From the NCBI GenBank assembly GCA_963682025.1, contig OY821518.1:306007429-306071428 (forward strand): a DNA stretch of 64,000 nt, written 5' to 3'. Made by a program: the position numbers and the translations under genes. Positions 24,011 to 33,725 of this stretch are shown here, piece by piece. Source of the stretch: Cordilura impudica (lineage: Eukaryota > Arthropoda > Insecta > Diptera > Scathophagidae). How positions within the stretch are numbered: the first letter of the stretch is position 1; each line of letters starts with the position of its first letter. A model generated the notes under the pieces. It saw nothing but the letters and a program-made list of their open reading frames with translations. It did no database searches and had not been told where the DNA came from.

Positions 24011-24366
24011 CTAGCAGATTCCAGCCCTCGAAATTCGAGCGCAAATTCTAGGAAATTTTATTTTTTCATTAAATAAAGACCCTAAAAGTATGCAAATCAA
24101 TTATAGCCAATTCGCAAATCAACACAAAAAACAAACTCATTTTTATTACAAACACATTAACAAATTAAATAAAACACACATAGCATATGTATAATTTTAT
24201 GTATGTGTTAGTAGCAATTTTAAAGGAAAAAATTTAAAAATCTGTAAATCTACAAAACGGCTAAAAAGAAATACCTTTCAAATAATATATGTTTGGTCAA
24301 AATGGGGATAAAACGGTAGAACAAATATCGGTCACAAGAAATCGCCTAGCCTATTAATATTATAGA
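24011..24366 (-). mobile_element. Non-autonomous Helitron, copy 4
   Basis: Complete: minus-strand 5' end A|TCTATAATATTAATAGG, 3' end CTGCTAG|T with a CTCGAATTTCGAG stem. 356 bp. It sits in the 3' part of the Tc1-like element, between the transposase remnant and the right inverted repeat, so it arrived after that element. Confidence 0.87.
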
Positions 24367-24489
24367 TTAGCACCTAAAAAAATTAAATAAATTTTATTGT
24401 ATTTTTCTCTAATATTTAAAAAATAATGAATTTTTTCTTATAATATTTAAAAAAGTCTATTATTTTGAATTGAATAAAAATGATATTTA

Positions 24490-25282
24490 TACCCTATACC
24501 ACTATGTGGTTTGGGTATAATGACTTTGTGCTGCTGTTTGTAACAACCAAAAATATTTGACCTAGACCCATCTTTAATTATACCGATCGAATCAGAATTA
24601 CTTTCTGAGTTGATTTAACAATGTCCGTCCGTCCGTCCGTCCGTCCGTCCGTCCGTCTGTGTGTCCATGTAAAGCTTGTAATCAAACTGCAGGTCGCAAA
24701 TATGAATATATTTTGACGAAATTTGGTATATAAGCTTTTATCGGCCATGGGATGAACGCTATTGAAATTGGTGAGAATCGGTCCATGTTCAGACCTAGCC
24801 CCCATACAAATTACCCATATGAAATCGACATAAATTGCCATAAGATCCAAATTGTCATATAGATCTTACTCAAATTGGGTTTGTATGCGTTCATTACATC
24901 CACTAATGAGTAGTCCAAAAATGATCCCTTTGACCCCATAAAGAGCTGCTTCCCGATCTTCACTTAAATCTATTAAAAAACAAAAATATTGCACTGATTC
25001 TTCTCAAATTTTGTTTGTAAATATTTTTGCAAAATACAAGAGACTTTACCAAACATGATCAGGATCGGTCCATTTTTGGACCTAGTCCCTTTATAGATAT
25101 AGCATCCGATATGAACTTTTTCATATCTGCAGCCAAAAAAATTAATAAAAATCCCACTCAAATTTGGTTTTTGCTTACTTTCAATGTCCAGTTAGTTGGG
25201 CCTAAGAGATAGGGTTTCTAAACGCATGGTATAGGGTATCGTATAGTCGGTCTAGACCGACTATAATTTTCTTACTTGTTTT
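24490..25282 (+). repeat. Dispersed non-coding repeat, longest copy in window
   Basis: Begins TACCCTATACCACTATGTGG, holds a TCCG microsatellite, and ends TAGACCGACTATAATTTTC then CTTACTTGTTTT. Truncated relatives lie at 4091-4133, 11764-11886 (inverted) and 15473-15801. I recognise no coding region or transposon class in it. Similar TACCCT...GTCCGTCC repeats are known to me from fly genomes, but I cannot name this family. Confidence 0.7.
24624..24655 (+). repeat. (TCCG)n microsatellite
   Basis: Eight uninterrupted TCCG units inside the dispersed repeat. Confidence 0.9.
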
Positions 25283-27131
25283 ATTTTCTGATAAATAATA
25301 ACAACACAGTGACAATATTTTCTTTTTAAAAAAAAATTAAAATTCAAAGAAATTTAATATATTTTTGTTGAAAAATTAATACAGAAATTAAATGGGCTAT
25401 TAATTTGCACAGTATTTAATAATTGTTTTCAATTAAAAAAGCACGAAAATACCCAAAATGTTTGTTAATTATTTTATTAATTTTAAACATTGTAAAATGT
25501 ACACATTATAATATCTTTTTGAAGGAACACGGGTGTAGGATATCAGAGATTCGGCACAGCCTAATTTAATTATTTGTTTTATTTTTCCTGTTGTTTCAAA
25601 TTTGTTATCGATTATTTAAAGCTTAATTTAGTGTTAAGTTTAAGAAGTAAAAAGAAAGAAAAGCATCATTATGAATTTATTTTTGTTGATACATAATGGG
25701 TGTTGTTTGTACAGATATACATATATATATATATTATTTGTATTGGAAAAACAATCTTATACTAATACCGAAAGATAATATTTTCATATACATTTTGATA
25801 TTTTAATCGCTTTCGGGCAATGAAGTTATTGATTATTCAGTTTTAGAATGAAGCTTTGTCTTAAATAGGATGCTTTTTAGTTAAGAATTGGCTTGTCTTA
25901 CAAAAAAATCCAACTTAATGTTTGGCCCTGCTGCAGGTTGTTTAAGTAGAAACAATTTTTAAAACTCAATTATCTTTATTTTTTTTTTTTTTTTTTTTTG
26001 CAAAATTTCGTTGCCTTGCATTTGAAAAGAACTAAGAATAGACTTAATTCTATTTTGTTATACAAAAACAATTATATAATGGTCATCATACACTACTCTG
26101 AAGAATGCAGTCCGGTATATAATGTTAATTTTATAAGCAATATTAACCTGGAACTTTAACTTTTGTTCATGTTTTTGATGTTTATTACACTATAAAAGTT
26201 AAATAACGAAGAAAAAAAAAAAACTTTGCTGTTGTTATATTTTGCTAGCGCGTGCCAAGCAAAATTCTTTTTGAAATAGTTTATTATTAAGTATTAACAG
26301 TAACGGTGCAATGTAATGCTGACAAGAGTGAGTTGGTAAATTAGTTGGTTAGACAGATGTCTGGTTGTATGTCGCACCCCCATGTTGTTGTTTTCATGCT
26401 TAGTGATCCACTGGAATATCCTGACGGTAATGTGTTAAACTGCAGAGTTGGTAATTGTTGGCAACAATTTGGACGTATGATGTATAAATGCAAGATTAAT
26501 TGCCATGTTCACAATGTACTGGAACGAATACATACGAGTACATACACTTTTCTAAACGTAACAATCTTTAATGTCGAACATAACGTTAGATTGCCTCCGG
26601 GAAGAGAAGAGATGGAAATAATGCGAGTGAAGAGTATTTTTGCATTATTCACTTAAATTTTTTTTTACTTGCTGTTTTCTCCTTTGGTTTTAATTGAAGC
26701 TTAATTAAAAAACCATAAGAAACAACAACTTTTCAGTTAGCTAGAGTCAGTTTACAACAGTAACAACAAAATTACCAACAGAATCACAACAGCAATGAAC
26801 AAGTTTTTTTCGTGTTCTTTGGGTAAGTTGAGAACTGAACAAACAAAAAAAAAATAATAATAATAATAGTAAAAAGGAAATAAATTAAAGTTGTCCCAAA
26901 AAAAAAATTAACAAAGTTTTATACTCTTTTCATCAAAATCTAAGAATACTAATTGTTAAAAATTGGAAGTATAGTAAAAATATGGATAATGGACAGTTTA
27001 AAACAACAATTGATGAGGATAGTTTTTTATATAATTTAAAGAGAAATAAAGAATAAAAATATCCCCAAACTTCAGTATATTTTCTAAATAGGATAAAAAA
27101 TTAAATTTGGGAACTGAGGTGTTCTTAGATA
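25283..27131. other. Stretch without a recognised gene
   Basis: AT-rich, many poly-A/T tracts. A frame at 26345-26656 is open for 103 codons (from a TTG), but has no recognisable domain, and its only real in-frame ATG is early; not called as a gene. Confidence 0.45.
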
Positions 27132-27500
27132 ATAAAGAAAAGTTGCGGATTTTTTTTTTTCGGAACATTTTATAGAAAACTAATTGCTGAAACAATAGTT
27201 GGGATATATTTTACTAAACATTCAGCCTATGTCTATCAAGAACCTATTTTTTTTTTTTAATTTTCAATATATATTAAATTTAGATTTCTGAATAAACCCT
27301 TAAAATATTTTGCACTTTCAATAAAGAAAAGTTGCGGATTTTTTTTTCGGAACATTTTATAGAAAACTAATTGCTGAAACAATCGTTGGGATATATGTTA
27401 CTAAACATTCAGCCTATGTCTATCAAGAACCTATTTTTTTTTTTAATTTTCAATATGTATTAAATTTAGATTTCTGAATAAAATATTTTGCACTTTCAAA
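27132..27500 (+). repeat. Tandem duplication of about 185 bp
   Basis: Copy 1 27132-27320 and copy 2 27321-27500 both begin ATAAAGAAAAGTTGCGGATT and end in TATTTTGCACTTTCA. They differ at a few positions, in poly-T length, and by an 8-bp deletion (CCCTTAAA) in copy 2. Confidence 0.9.
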
Positions 27501-28264
27501 GTAAAACGTGCCTTCCTTTACATACGTTACCGGGAGGCAAAAATTTATATCTTCGTATATTCATATATTTAAAAATTGTTTTTTATTTTTATTATTATTA
27601 TTATTATTTTCAATTGCAGCATAATATTCATGTACAAATTTATATACATTTTTATCGATATGAGATACCAATCGATTTTAATAAAATGTGGCTTGTTTTA
27701 TTTGCATATTTGCATATCTATGTTAATTAAAGATAAGAAGAGCAATTTTGTCGTTTTTGATTTTTTTAGTGACACCTCATTTATTTTTAAAAAAGCGATT
27801 TATCGCGAGTACCAGAGTAAATACAAACAATGTGAATTATAGCATTAGAACGGCATTGTACCATGTATCTAAATTGACTCCACAAAGTTATGCCGCAGAA
27901 AAAGTTTCATTTTGTCCATACAAAACAAATATATTGGAAATTTTAAAAAATCACTCGTACAAGTATTTATATAAGCTAATAATTCCAGTAAAACCCAAAA
28001 CGAAAAATTGTCGCTAATATCTCGAAAACTAAGCGTGGTTGCACAATAATAAAAGAAATATTAAAAGACATGAATTTTAATTCAATACTTATTTCGTGTA
28101 TATTAAATTAAAGTGTTTTTCATTTTTCAATGGGCGGCTTAGGCGCGTTGCAACTAACTAGTTTGTAAATAATGTCGGTTAATAACACGCCAATGATAAA
28201 AACACGCCAATGCACATTTACTAATTGACCCATAAAAAACAAGTTTTTATTATACTGCCTTTCT
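27501..28264. other. Stretch without a recognised gene
   Basis: ATT trinucleotide tract at about 27590-27608; low-complexity ORFs. Nothing recognised. Confidence 0.4.
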
Positions 28265-28525
28265 TTCGGTACGACATTAAGATTAAATGCCCTCACACCA
28301 ATTTTCAAACCTCTCCCTGTTATAGAACTCGAAATATTTGATATTGAATAACTATTTTGTACAGGTGGTAACACCCCCTGAGCCGATCCCGCCCATTTTC
28401 GGTACGACTACTAACATTAACAATATATGCCCTCACACCAATTTTCCAGGTTATAGAACTTGAGATATTTGGTATTGAATAATTATTTTGTAAGGGAGCT
28501 GCCACACACCCTGATCCGATCCAAT
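28265..28525. repeat. Two tandem units of about 133 bp
   Basis: TTCGGTACGAC occurs at 28265 and 28398, followed in both by GCCCTCACACCAATTTTC, TTATAGAACT and ATTGAATAA. The second unit is cut off at about 28525, close to the transposase remnant that follows. Confidence 0.75.
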
Positions 28526-28561
28526 CATTGGATTATTCCTGTAAAAGTACGTTCGATGCCA

Positions 28562-29609
28562 TTATCTATGGAAATCGATCTCTTTTGCATGGCCACAGAA
28601 GTCCAGACGCTGAACCCAATTTTCGACGGTTTTCAAGCATAAATCGGCCGATACTGCTGCAATTTCACGTTCGATATTCGTACAAAGTTCATCAATCGTC
28701 GCTGGCTTGTTGGCATAGACCATAGACTTGACGTAGCCCCACAGGAAATAGTCCAACGGCGTCAAATCGCACGACCGAGGCGGCCAATCGACTGGACCAT
28801 TTCGTGAGATAACACGTTCTCCAAACTTGGTTTCCAATAAATTGATTGTGACATTCGCTGTGTGTCTTGTGGCGCTGTCCTGTTGGAACCACATGTCCTC
28901 CAAGTCCATATCATCCAATTGGGGCCAAAAATATTCGGTTATCATTGAACGGTAGCGATTCCCATTCACAGTAACGTGCCGGTCCTGATGATCACGGAAG
29001 AAGTACGGCCCAATGACGCCGCCGGCCCATAAACCGCACCAAACCGTAATTTTTTCGGGATGCAATGACGTGTGGATTGCTGTCTGACCAATAACGTATT
29101 TTGTTTATTGAAGAAGCCATTCAGCCAGAAATGAGCCTCATCGCTGAAGATGATTTTTCGATGAAAATCCGAATCATTTTCAAGTTGTTGCTCAGCCCAA
29201 TTCACGAACATACGACGCTTCTGGTAGTCAAGCGGCTTCAGTTCTTGCATCAATTTGATCTTGTAAGGATTTAGGCCAAGATCTTTTTGCAAAATTCGCC
29301 ACAACGACGTCACAGAGATGCCCAACGCTTGAGAACGACGTGTGAGAGACACATTTGGGCTTTCTTCAACTGAAGCCTCAGCGACAGCAATATTCTCGAC
29401 ACTACGGGCACTTCTTTGTCTAACTGGCACGGGAACATTTTGTACTGTGCCTGTGGATTCAAATATTTCCACTAGACGCTCAATTGTTGATCTGCTAGGA
29501 CGATTATGACGACCATAAATTGGACGGTGCGCTCTTAACGTTGAGGCCACTGACTCCGGTAGTAAATTTTAATAATTTCGACTCGTTGTTGGCTCGTATA
29601 TCTTTCCAT
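28562..29609 (-). pseudogene. Broken DDD transposase (DUF4817/DDE_3 type)
   Basis: An ATG at 29607-29609 gives MERYTSQQRVEIIKIYYR, then a small deletion near 29556 shifts the frame. The second frame holds STLRAHRPIYG, SRSTIERLVEIF, LTRRSQALGISVTSLWRIL and FSDEAHFWLNGFFNKQN. Two further shifts near 29060-29100 lead to HPEKITVWCGLW, MWFQQDSATRHTAN (second Asp) and PPRSCDLTPLDYFLWG (third Asp). The spacing is as in the 2806-3885 protein, but the two are clearly different families (for example FFW versus FLF in the YR.M block). Stop at 28562-28564. The usual Gly after QQD is Ser here. Confidence 0.85.
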
Positions 29610-29721
29610 CATGAAATGGCAAACCTTACTGAAGAGAAATGTCAAAAGAGCGGCAAGAAATATGGCGTCGTTTGCTGTCCCTGTCTTTCTACTTTTGTAG
29701 CGTCCCTGTTGAAAAACCCTT
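28562..29721 (-). mobile_element. Second element of the 2692-3993 transposase group, right end intact
   Basis: The right end (5' on the minus strand) reads AAGGGTTTTTCAACAGGGAC next to a TA at 29722-29723, comparable to the AAGGG start and TA target of the 2692-3993 element. The left end was not found; it is lost at or near the tandem repeat at 28525. Confidence 0.65.
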
Positions 29722-29782
29722 TATAATTGATTGCCACAGAATATCTATGTCAAAAATCAAAAAAATAAAAAAAAAAAATTGT

Positions 29783-29890
29783 TAGATCATTTTTGTCGTT
29801 GCCACGAGTCTGCCTGTAATGTTTCAGCTTGATTGGATCACGGGAAAAGGGTTAATCGATCTAAAGTTTTGTCGACAAGCAGACACTACG
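29783..29890 (+). repeat. Dispersed repeat (62082-type), copy 1
   Basis: TTGCCACGAG, GTTTCAG, GATTGG, CACGGGAAA and GACAAGCAGACACTACGAGT match 62082-62198 in order. Confidence 0.75.
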
Positions 29891-30775
29891 AGTCGTTCTC
29901 TTTCTCTTTTCCTTGTCTTTCTCAACGACCTTCTTGGCCATACTTTCAATGCTATATACTCTTTCGCAGATGACAGCAACATTTGTCATTTATTTTCCTT
30001 CAATTATAGGCCAAGCCTTATGGAGTTTGGGTGAAAAAGGCGGACTATGAATGACACACTTAGTCAAGACCTGGTAACAATCTTCGAGTAGGGCAAAGCG
30101 AATAGGGTTGATTTTAAGGCGCCAAAGACTCAATGTTGTTTGTTGACCCATAGAGCATTGGCTTCAACAATGTCATCTGTATGTGTGGGTCGGATACTCT
30201 TGATGCTCTAGGCATGAACATTCAATGTGATTTTCATTGGTACGAGCATGTTTTTCAAGTGTCGAAAGAAGCATTCAAGTGTCTTGGTTTTCTAAAACGG
30301 TGGACTCCTTACGATCTCATTAAAATCTAGACCACTTACATCCGACCGAAAATGGAATACAACTTCCATATATGGGCAGGAGCTTCAAAGTTTATTTTGG
30401 AGCTACTGGACCGTGTGCAAAGGAGGGCGTTGATGCTCATCAATGACAGTACGGTATCCAACTCTATTGACTCATTGGAACATCATCGGAATGTGGGTTG
30501 CGTAGCACTGTATATACTAGCATGAGAAATGTTCTTCTGAGATTAGCGAACTAATTCCAAGTGCCCGAATTTCAGTGAGCTCTACCCGCTTCTCTAATCT
30601 ACTGTCAACTTTCAACTGTCCAGAAGACCGCACAACGCATTGCAGAGAGAATTCGTTTATCAATTGAACTAGCCGTATGTAGCCGTAAATTCCCCGCACA
30701 AGTCTTTCCTGACAGATACAATCTACAAACACGACTTCTTCTCCTCCTTTCCATAACCTATTTTCCTGAAATCAA
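29890..30775 (+). pseudogene. Non-LTR retrotransposon ORF2 fragment with RT active-site box
   Basis: In shifting + frames: FLVFLNDLLGHTFNAIYSF, then FADDSNICHLFSF, the motif C (two catalytic Asp) of a reverse transcriptase. Further on: KTQCCLLTHRAL, KHSSVLVF, KMEYNFHIWAGASKF, DRVQRRALMLINDS and VGCVALY, the same C-terminus as at 12797-13200. About 300 codons of the LINE 3' end with many stops. The end homologous to CATCCTGAGTGTTGG then poly-A near 30800 looks like the 3' tail. Confidence 0.75.
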
Positions 30776-31070
30776 CACAATATACTGCATCTGTAGAGGG
30801 CATCCTGAGTGTTGGTGAATATATAGAGAAAAAAAAATGAATTTTGTATTTTGGTTGTATATCCATTTAAAAAATAATGAACAAAATACAAAACAAAATT
30901 GTGATGATCAGGTTTTCTTCATTCAATACTTTTATTTTATAAAGGCGAAATGAAACTCTCTTTTTTAAGTTTCATCCGATCTTTTATTTTTTCGTTGGAA
31001 AATAACTCTTAACTGTCTAAGTCTTAAGTCTAGATTGTTTTTTTAAGATCACTATAGATTCGGAAAGAGC
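30776..31070. other. LINE tail and unassigned sequence
   Basis: A-rich stretch just after the LINE remnant, then AT-rich sequence with nothing recognised. Confidence 0.35.
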
Positions 31071-31074
31071 TGTA

Positions 31075-31580
31075 CCCGTGTTCTGTATTTTATGTGAAAA
31101 GTGCTCACATCGAAAAAGTATGAAACAACAAATCCCACTGTTTCTCGATATGTGAGTAAAAACCGTGTCTGTATCTTATGCCGTTTTCTTTTCTGACAAA
31201 AAATGTCCCTTTTTTGCCCTTTTTTGGAAAAGTGTATTTTTTTATATATTCTGAATTAAGAGCAACTTGATATTATATATCAATCGAAAGGTCTCAAAGT
31301 GCTGTATACATAAATGCAATTTATAGGGTGAAAATATTCAAAAAAAGGGGAACAATGGGGAAATATTCTCACACTATGACCTGAAAGAAGTCAGTGGCTG
31401 AAATTTTTTGTGATTTACGAGGGCTCGACTTTGAGACCTTTCGATTGATGTTTAAGATAAGGTTGTTCTTGATTCAGAATATATAAAAAAATACAATTTT
31501 CGAAAAAAGGGCAAAAAAGGGCGACATTTTTTGTCAGAAAAGAAAACGGCATTAATGTGAAAAGTTTCAACACTGGTTAC
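31075..31580 (+). repeat. Dispersed repeat interrupted by a foldback element
   Basis: The outer parts (31075-31178 and 31552-31580) match the uninterrupted inverted copy at 44625-44755: ACCCGTGTTCTGTATTTTAT, CCACTGTTTCTCGAT, then AATGTGAAAAGTT. The middle is the 373-bp insertion at 31179-31551. Confidence 0.75.
31179..31551. mobile_element. Foldback MITE with TTA target duplication
   Basis: Arms of about 120 bp are inverted copies of each other: the left starts TGCCGTTTTCTTTTCTGACA and the right ends with its complement; both contain TATATTCTGAAT and ATCGAAAGGTCTCAAAG. The loop is about 128 bp. TTA lies at 31176-31178 and 31552-31554. The paralogous sequence at 44.65 kb has a single TTA (reverse complement) at this spot and no insert. 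A 3-bp TTA duplication suggests a PIF/Harbinger-type MITE, which is inference. Confidence 0.82.
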
Positions 31581-31605
31581 GTTCTTATTGAAATATTCCA
31601 AGACA

Positions 31606-31948
31606 GCTGTCAATAAAATAAAAACAGACAAAGTAATTAAATGTAAACATAAAATTATTCAGAATAAATACAAAAAAATCAATAAAAATTTTAATTTAAT
31701 TTAACAATAACATTTTTATTTACTAATTAAAAAAAATAAAGAATTAACTTTTATATATTATGTATATTATGAAAACCTCAATAGACATCACAATAAATTA
31801 AATTATATGTACATACATTCAATATATAGAATTATGTTACATTAAACTATTACTCCTGATTATGGTATAACCGAATCACCATCAACAGCATCCATCGTGA
31901 TAATGGCCAGAATTTGCTCTTCAAAAGAGCTTAACTCGGGGGGTACGA
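31606..31948 (-). repeat. Left arm of a 5-kb-spaced inverted repeat (Myb/SANT gene 3' end)
   Basis: Reverse complement of 37025-37395, covering the terminal exon end and 3' flank of the Myb/SANT-like remnant: GAAGAGCAAATTCTGGCCAT, TTCTATATATTGAATGTATG and CTTTGTCTGTTTT are shared. Confidence 0.8.
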
Positions 31949-32245
31949 TCATGGAAGATCCTCCATCGATTTTGTTCATGACGCTTCTCGAATATTGCTT
32001 CTTAACTCCAGATTTTAAGTCAAGCCAACACTATGAAAAAATTTCATAATCTTCTCAATCAATACGAAACAAATTTTAACCTACCTCTTTCCACTGCTCC
32101 ACGGATTTAGTGATGCTTCCCATGGGATTTAACGATATTCTGAGCGCTTCCTACTTCTTCTTGCAATTATTATTGAAGCTAATGCTCGAAACTTTCCTCT
32201 GGCGAATTCCAAATTTAAAGACATGTGGATCATAAGTTTTGGAAC
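31860..32245 (-). pseudogene. Myb/SANT-like (zeste/MSANTD-type) gene remnant with one intron
   Basis: On the minus strand a first coding piece (32245-32085) ends SITKSVEQWKE. A 54-bp sequence with GTAGGT and CATAG ends (32084-32031) fits a fly intron, and the second piece reads CWLDLKSGVKKQYSRSV, PPELSSFEEQILAII and MDAVDGDSVIP before the stop at 31860-31862. The pattern W..W.DLKS.VKK followed by LS..E..IL.I is that of insect Myb/SANT-like DNA-binding proteins; such proteins also accompany PIF/Harbinger transposons. An in-frame TAG at 32151-32153 stands where the frame would have Trp. The 5' part is cut off by the MITE at 32246. Either a dead host gene copy or a dead transposon accessory gene. 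Confidence 0.6.
32031..32084 (-). other. Predicted 54-bp intron of the Myb/SANT-like remnant
   Basis: Donor GTAGGT, acceptor TTTTTCATAG, phase 0, joining WKE to CWLDLKS. The length is typical of small fly introns. Confidence 0.55.
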
Positions 32246-32651
32246 AAGTCTAGTTTAGTGGCTATAGCCCGATTTTTTTAATTTTTTGGGGATAGGGGAT
32301 TTTTATTACTTATTATAGGATTTCAGCAGTATACTTGAGTGCCTTTCATTTGGATTGCAAAATTCGAAATCCATTAACCCATTATGAACCTATTGATTTT
32401 TTTGTATTTTTTACAATTTTTTTTTTTTTTCGAAAACGTCCCATTATCTCATAAAATGATCTTTATAATATTGGTATTTACAACAACTAAATGAATAAAT
32501 AAAAAATTTAGGTAAAATCCCTAATATCTCCGATCCTGAAAAGGCTAAGAGGTCAAAACATACATCGAAATGAAGCTAGTGGACCCAGCTTTCATTCAGT
32601 GAAAGGCACTCAAAATTAAAGAAATTTGTGAGTACCCACTAAACTAGACTT
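32246..32651. mobile_element. Inverted-repeat MITE of about 406 bp
   Basis: AAGTCTAGTTTAGTGG at 32246 is matched exactly in reverse complement at 32636-32651. A further inverted pair inside is AGTGCCTTTCATT (about 32339) against AGTGAAAGGCACTCAA (about 32599). No coding. Target duplication not clear. It cuts the Myb/SANT-like remnant. Confidence 0.7.
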
Positions 32652-33395
32652 AAGCCTAAGTTTTTTTTTTTTTGTAATTTGGGAAATTCTTTATACTTTC
32701 TGAATAATTCTAAAAAATGTATGTAAATACTTAATGATAAATAAAATATTAACATATTTTTAACCTTTTCTCCAATATTAAGATATTTTATGTATATATA
32801 TTTTAAGCAACTGAATTTAAATACGTATTTCACATTGATTTCAGTTGTGAGTAAATTTGACAGTTCAATTTCAAAACTTCTCACATGCCTATTTTACAGA
32901 AACACTTTTTTCTCATTTGTCCAATAAATATGAGAAAAAACGTTGCGTAACATATATTTCTCAAAAAATAAAGTTACATAACCAGTCGAATGAGATAAAC
33001 AATATTTTGTGTCAGTTCGCAATGTTTTTGTTTCATTTTATACGTTCCATGTGAAAACTTTCCGATGTGAGAGTTAGAGAACATAGCTACAGTTCAATAC
33101 GAATCTATTGGTATATGACAGTATAGTTCTCCGTTGGCTCTAACATGGAGAGTTTTTCAGTTTCAATTTTCTGTATAACTGTTATTTACGGGCCCTGATT
33201 TATTTAAGTTGTAATGTTAAAAATTGAGAGACTCTATAGTTAATAGAACATATCGCAATGTACGTATAAGTAACTGATCAGCTGATTCGGAACATTTAAG
33301 TACGAGAATAAAAGAAGTGTAATTAGCAACAAAACTAACAATTACCAATTAAGAAAAAAAAAACATCAATTGTCTAAAATTGTATTCATTATATA
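32652..33395. other. Stretch without a recognised gene
   Basis: AT-rich; nothing recognised. Confidence 0.35.
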
Positions 33396-33725
33396 CTAGA
33401 GGACCCCTGCTGCTCCGCAGCATTATATTATATTAATTTTTATAATATAATACCAAAATTTGCCAAGAGAAGTTAACGTACAGTAATGCCAAAATATGCC
33501 AAGAGAAGTTAACGTACAGTAAAAGTAAAGTTGATTCTCCACGCATAACTTTCCTCAAACCCAACGAATTTAAGCAGTTAATAGCTCAAAAGAAGGAGCT
33601 TGAACCACTGAGTGTTCTTAGACCTATGTTAATTAGAACTCTAGTTATAGAGGTTTGAGAGAAGAAAAATATTGAAAAAAATCTTGAATGCAAAGTTTAT
33701 TCATAAATTCTTTTAATATATAAGA
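33396..33725 (-). mobile_element. Second Helitron family, non-autonomous
   Basis: Read on the minus strand the 3' end is GCTGCGGAGCAGC (5-bp stem, 3-base loop) followed by AGGGGTCCTCTAG|T, again hairpin plus CTAG inserted before T. A plausible 5' end is A|TCTTATATATTAAAAG at 33725. The sequence between has no similarity to the first family. Inside is a 36-bp tandem duplication (33453-33520, unit containing CCAAGAGAAGTTAACGTACA). No coding capacity. Confidence 0.65.

Larger units (their letters stand above)
19164..24477 (+). mobile_element. Tc1-like element, split by three later insertions
   Basis: TTCAAAATAATAGACT at 19171-19186 is matched in reverse complement by AGTCTATTATTTTGAA at 24454-24469, giving terminal inverted repeats that enclose a Tc1-type transposase in two pieces (20050-20262 and 23569-23960). 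Between or beside these pieces lie a piggyBac-like remnant (to 20045), an RTE-like LINE (20269-23557) and a Helitron (24011-24366). Without these insertions the element would be roughly 1.1 kb. About 200 bp of N-terminal coding is missing. Exact element ends are uncertain by a few bases. Confidence 0.75.

Noticed and set aside
24578..24850. 90-codon frame on the minus strand containing RRTDGRTDGRTD
   Set aside because: It is the translation of the TCCG microsatellite and flanking repeat, not a protein.
26345..26656. 103-codon open frame
   Set aside because: Starts at TTG, composition not protein-like, no motif recognised.
27132..27500. CRISPR-like direct repeats
   Set aside because: Only two copies of 185 bp without spacers, in a eukaryotic context; simple tandem duplication.
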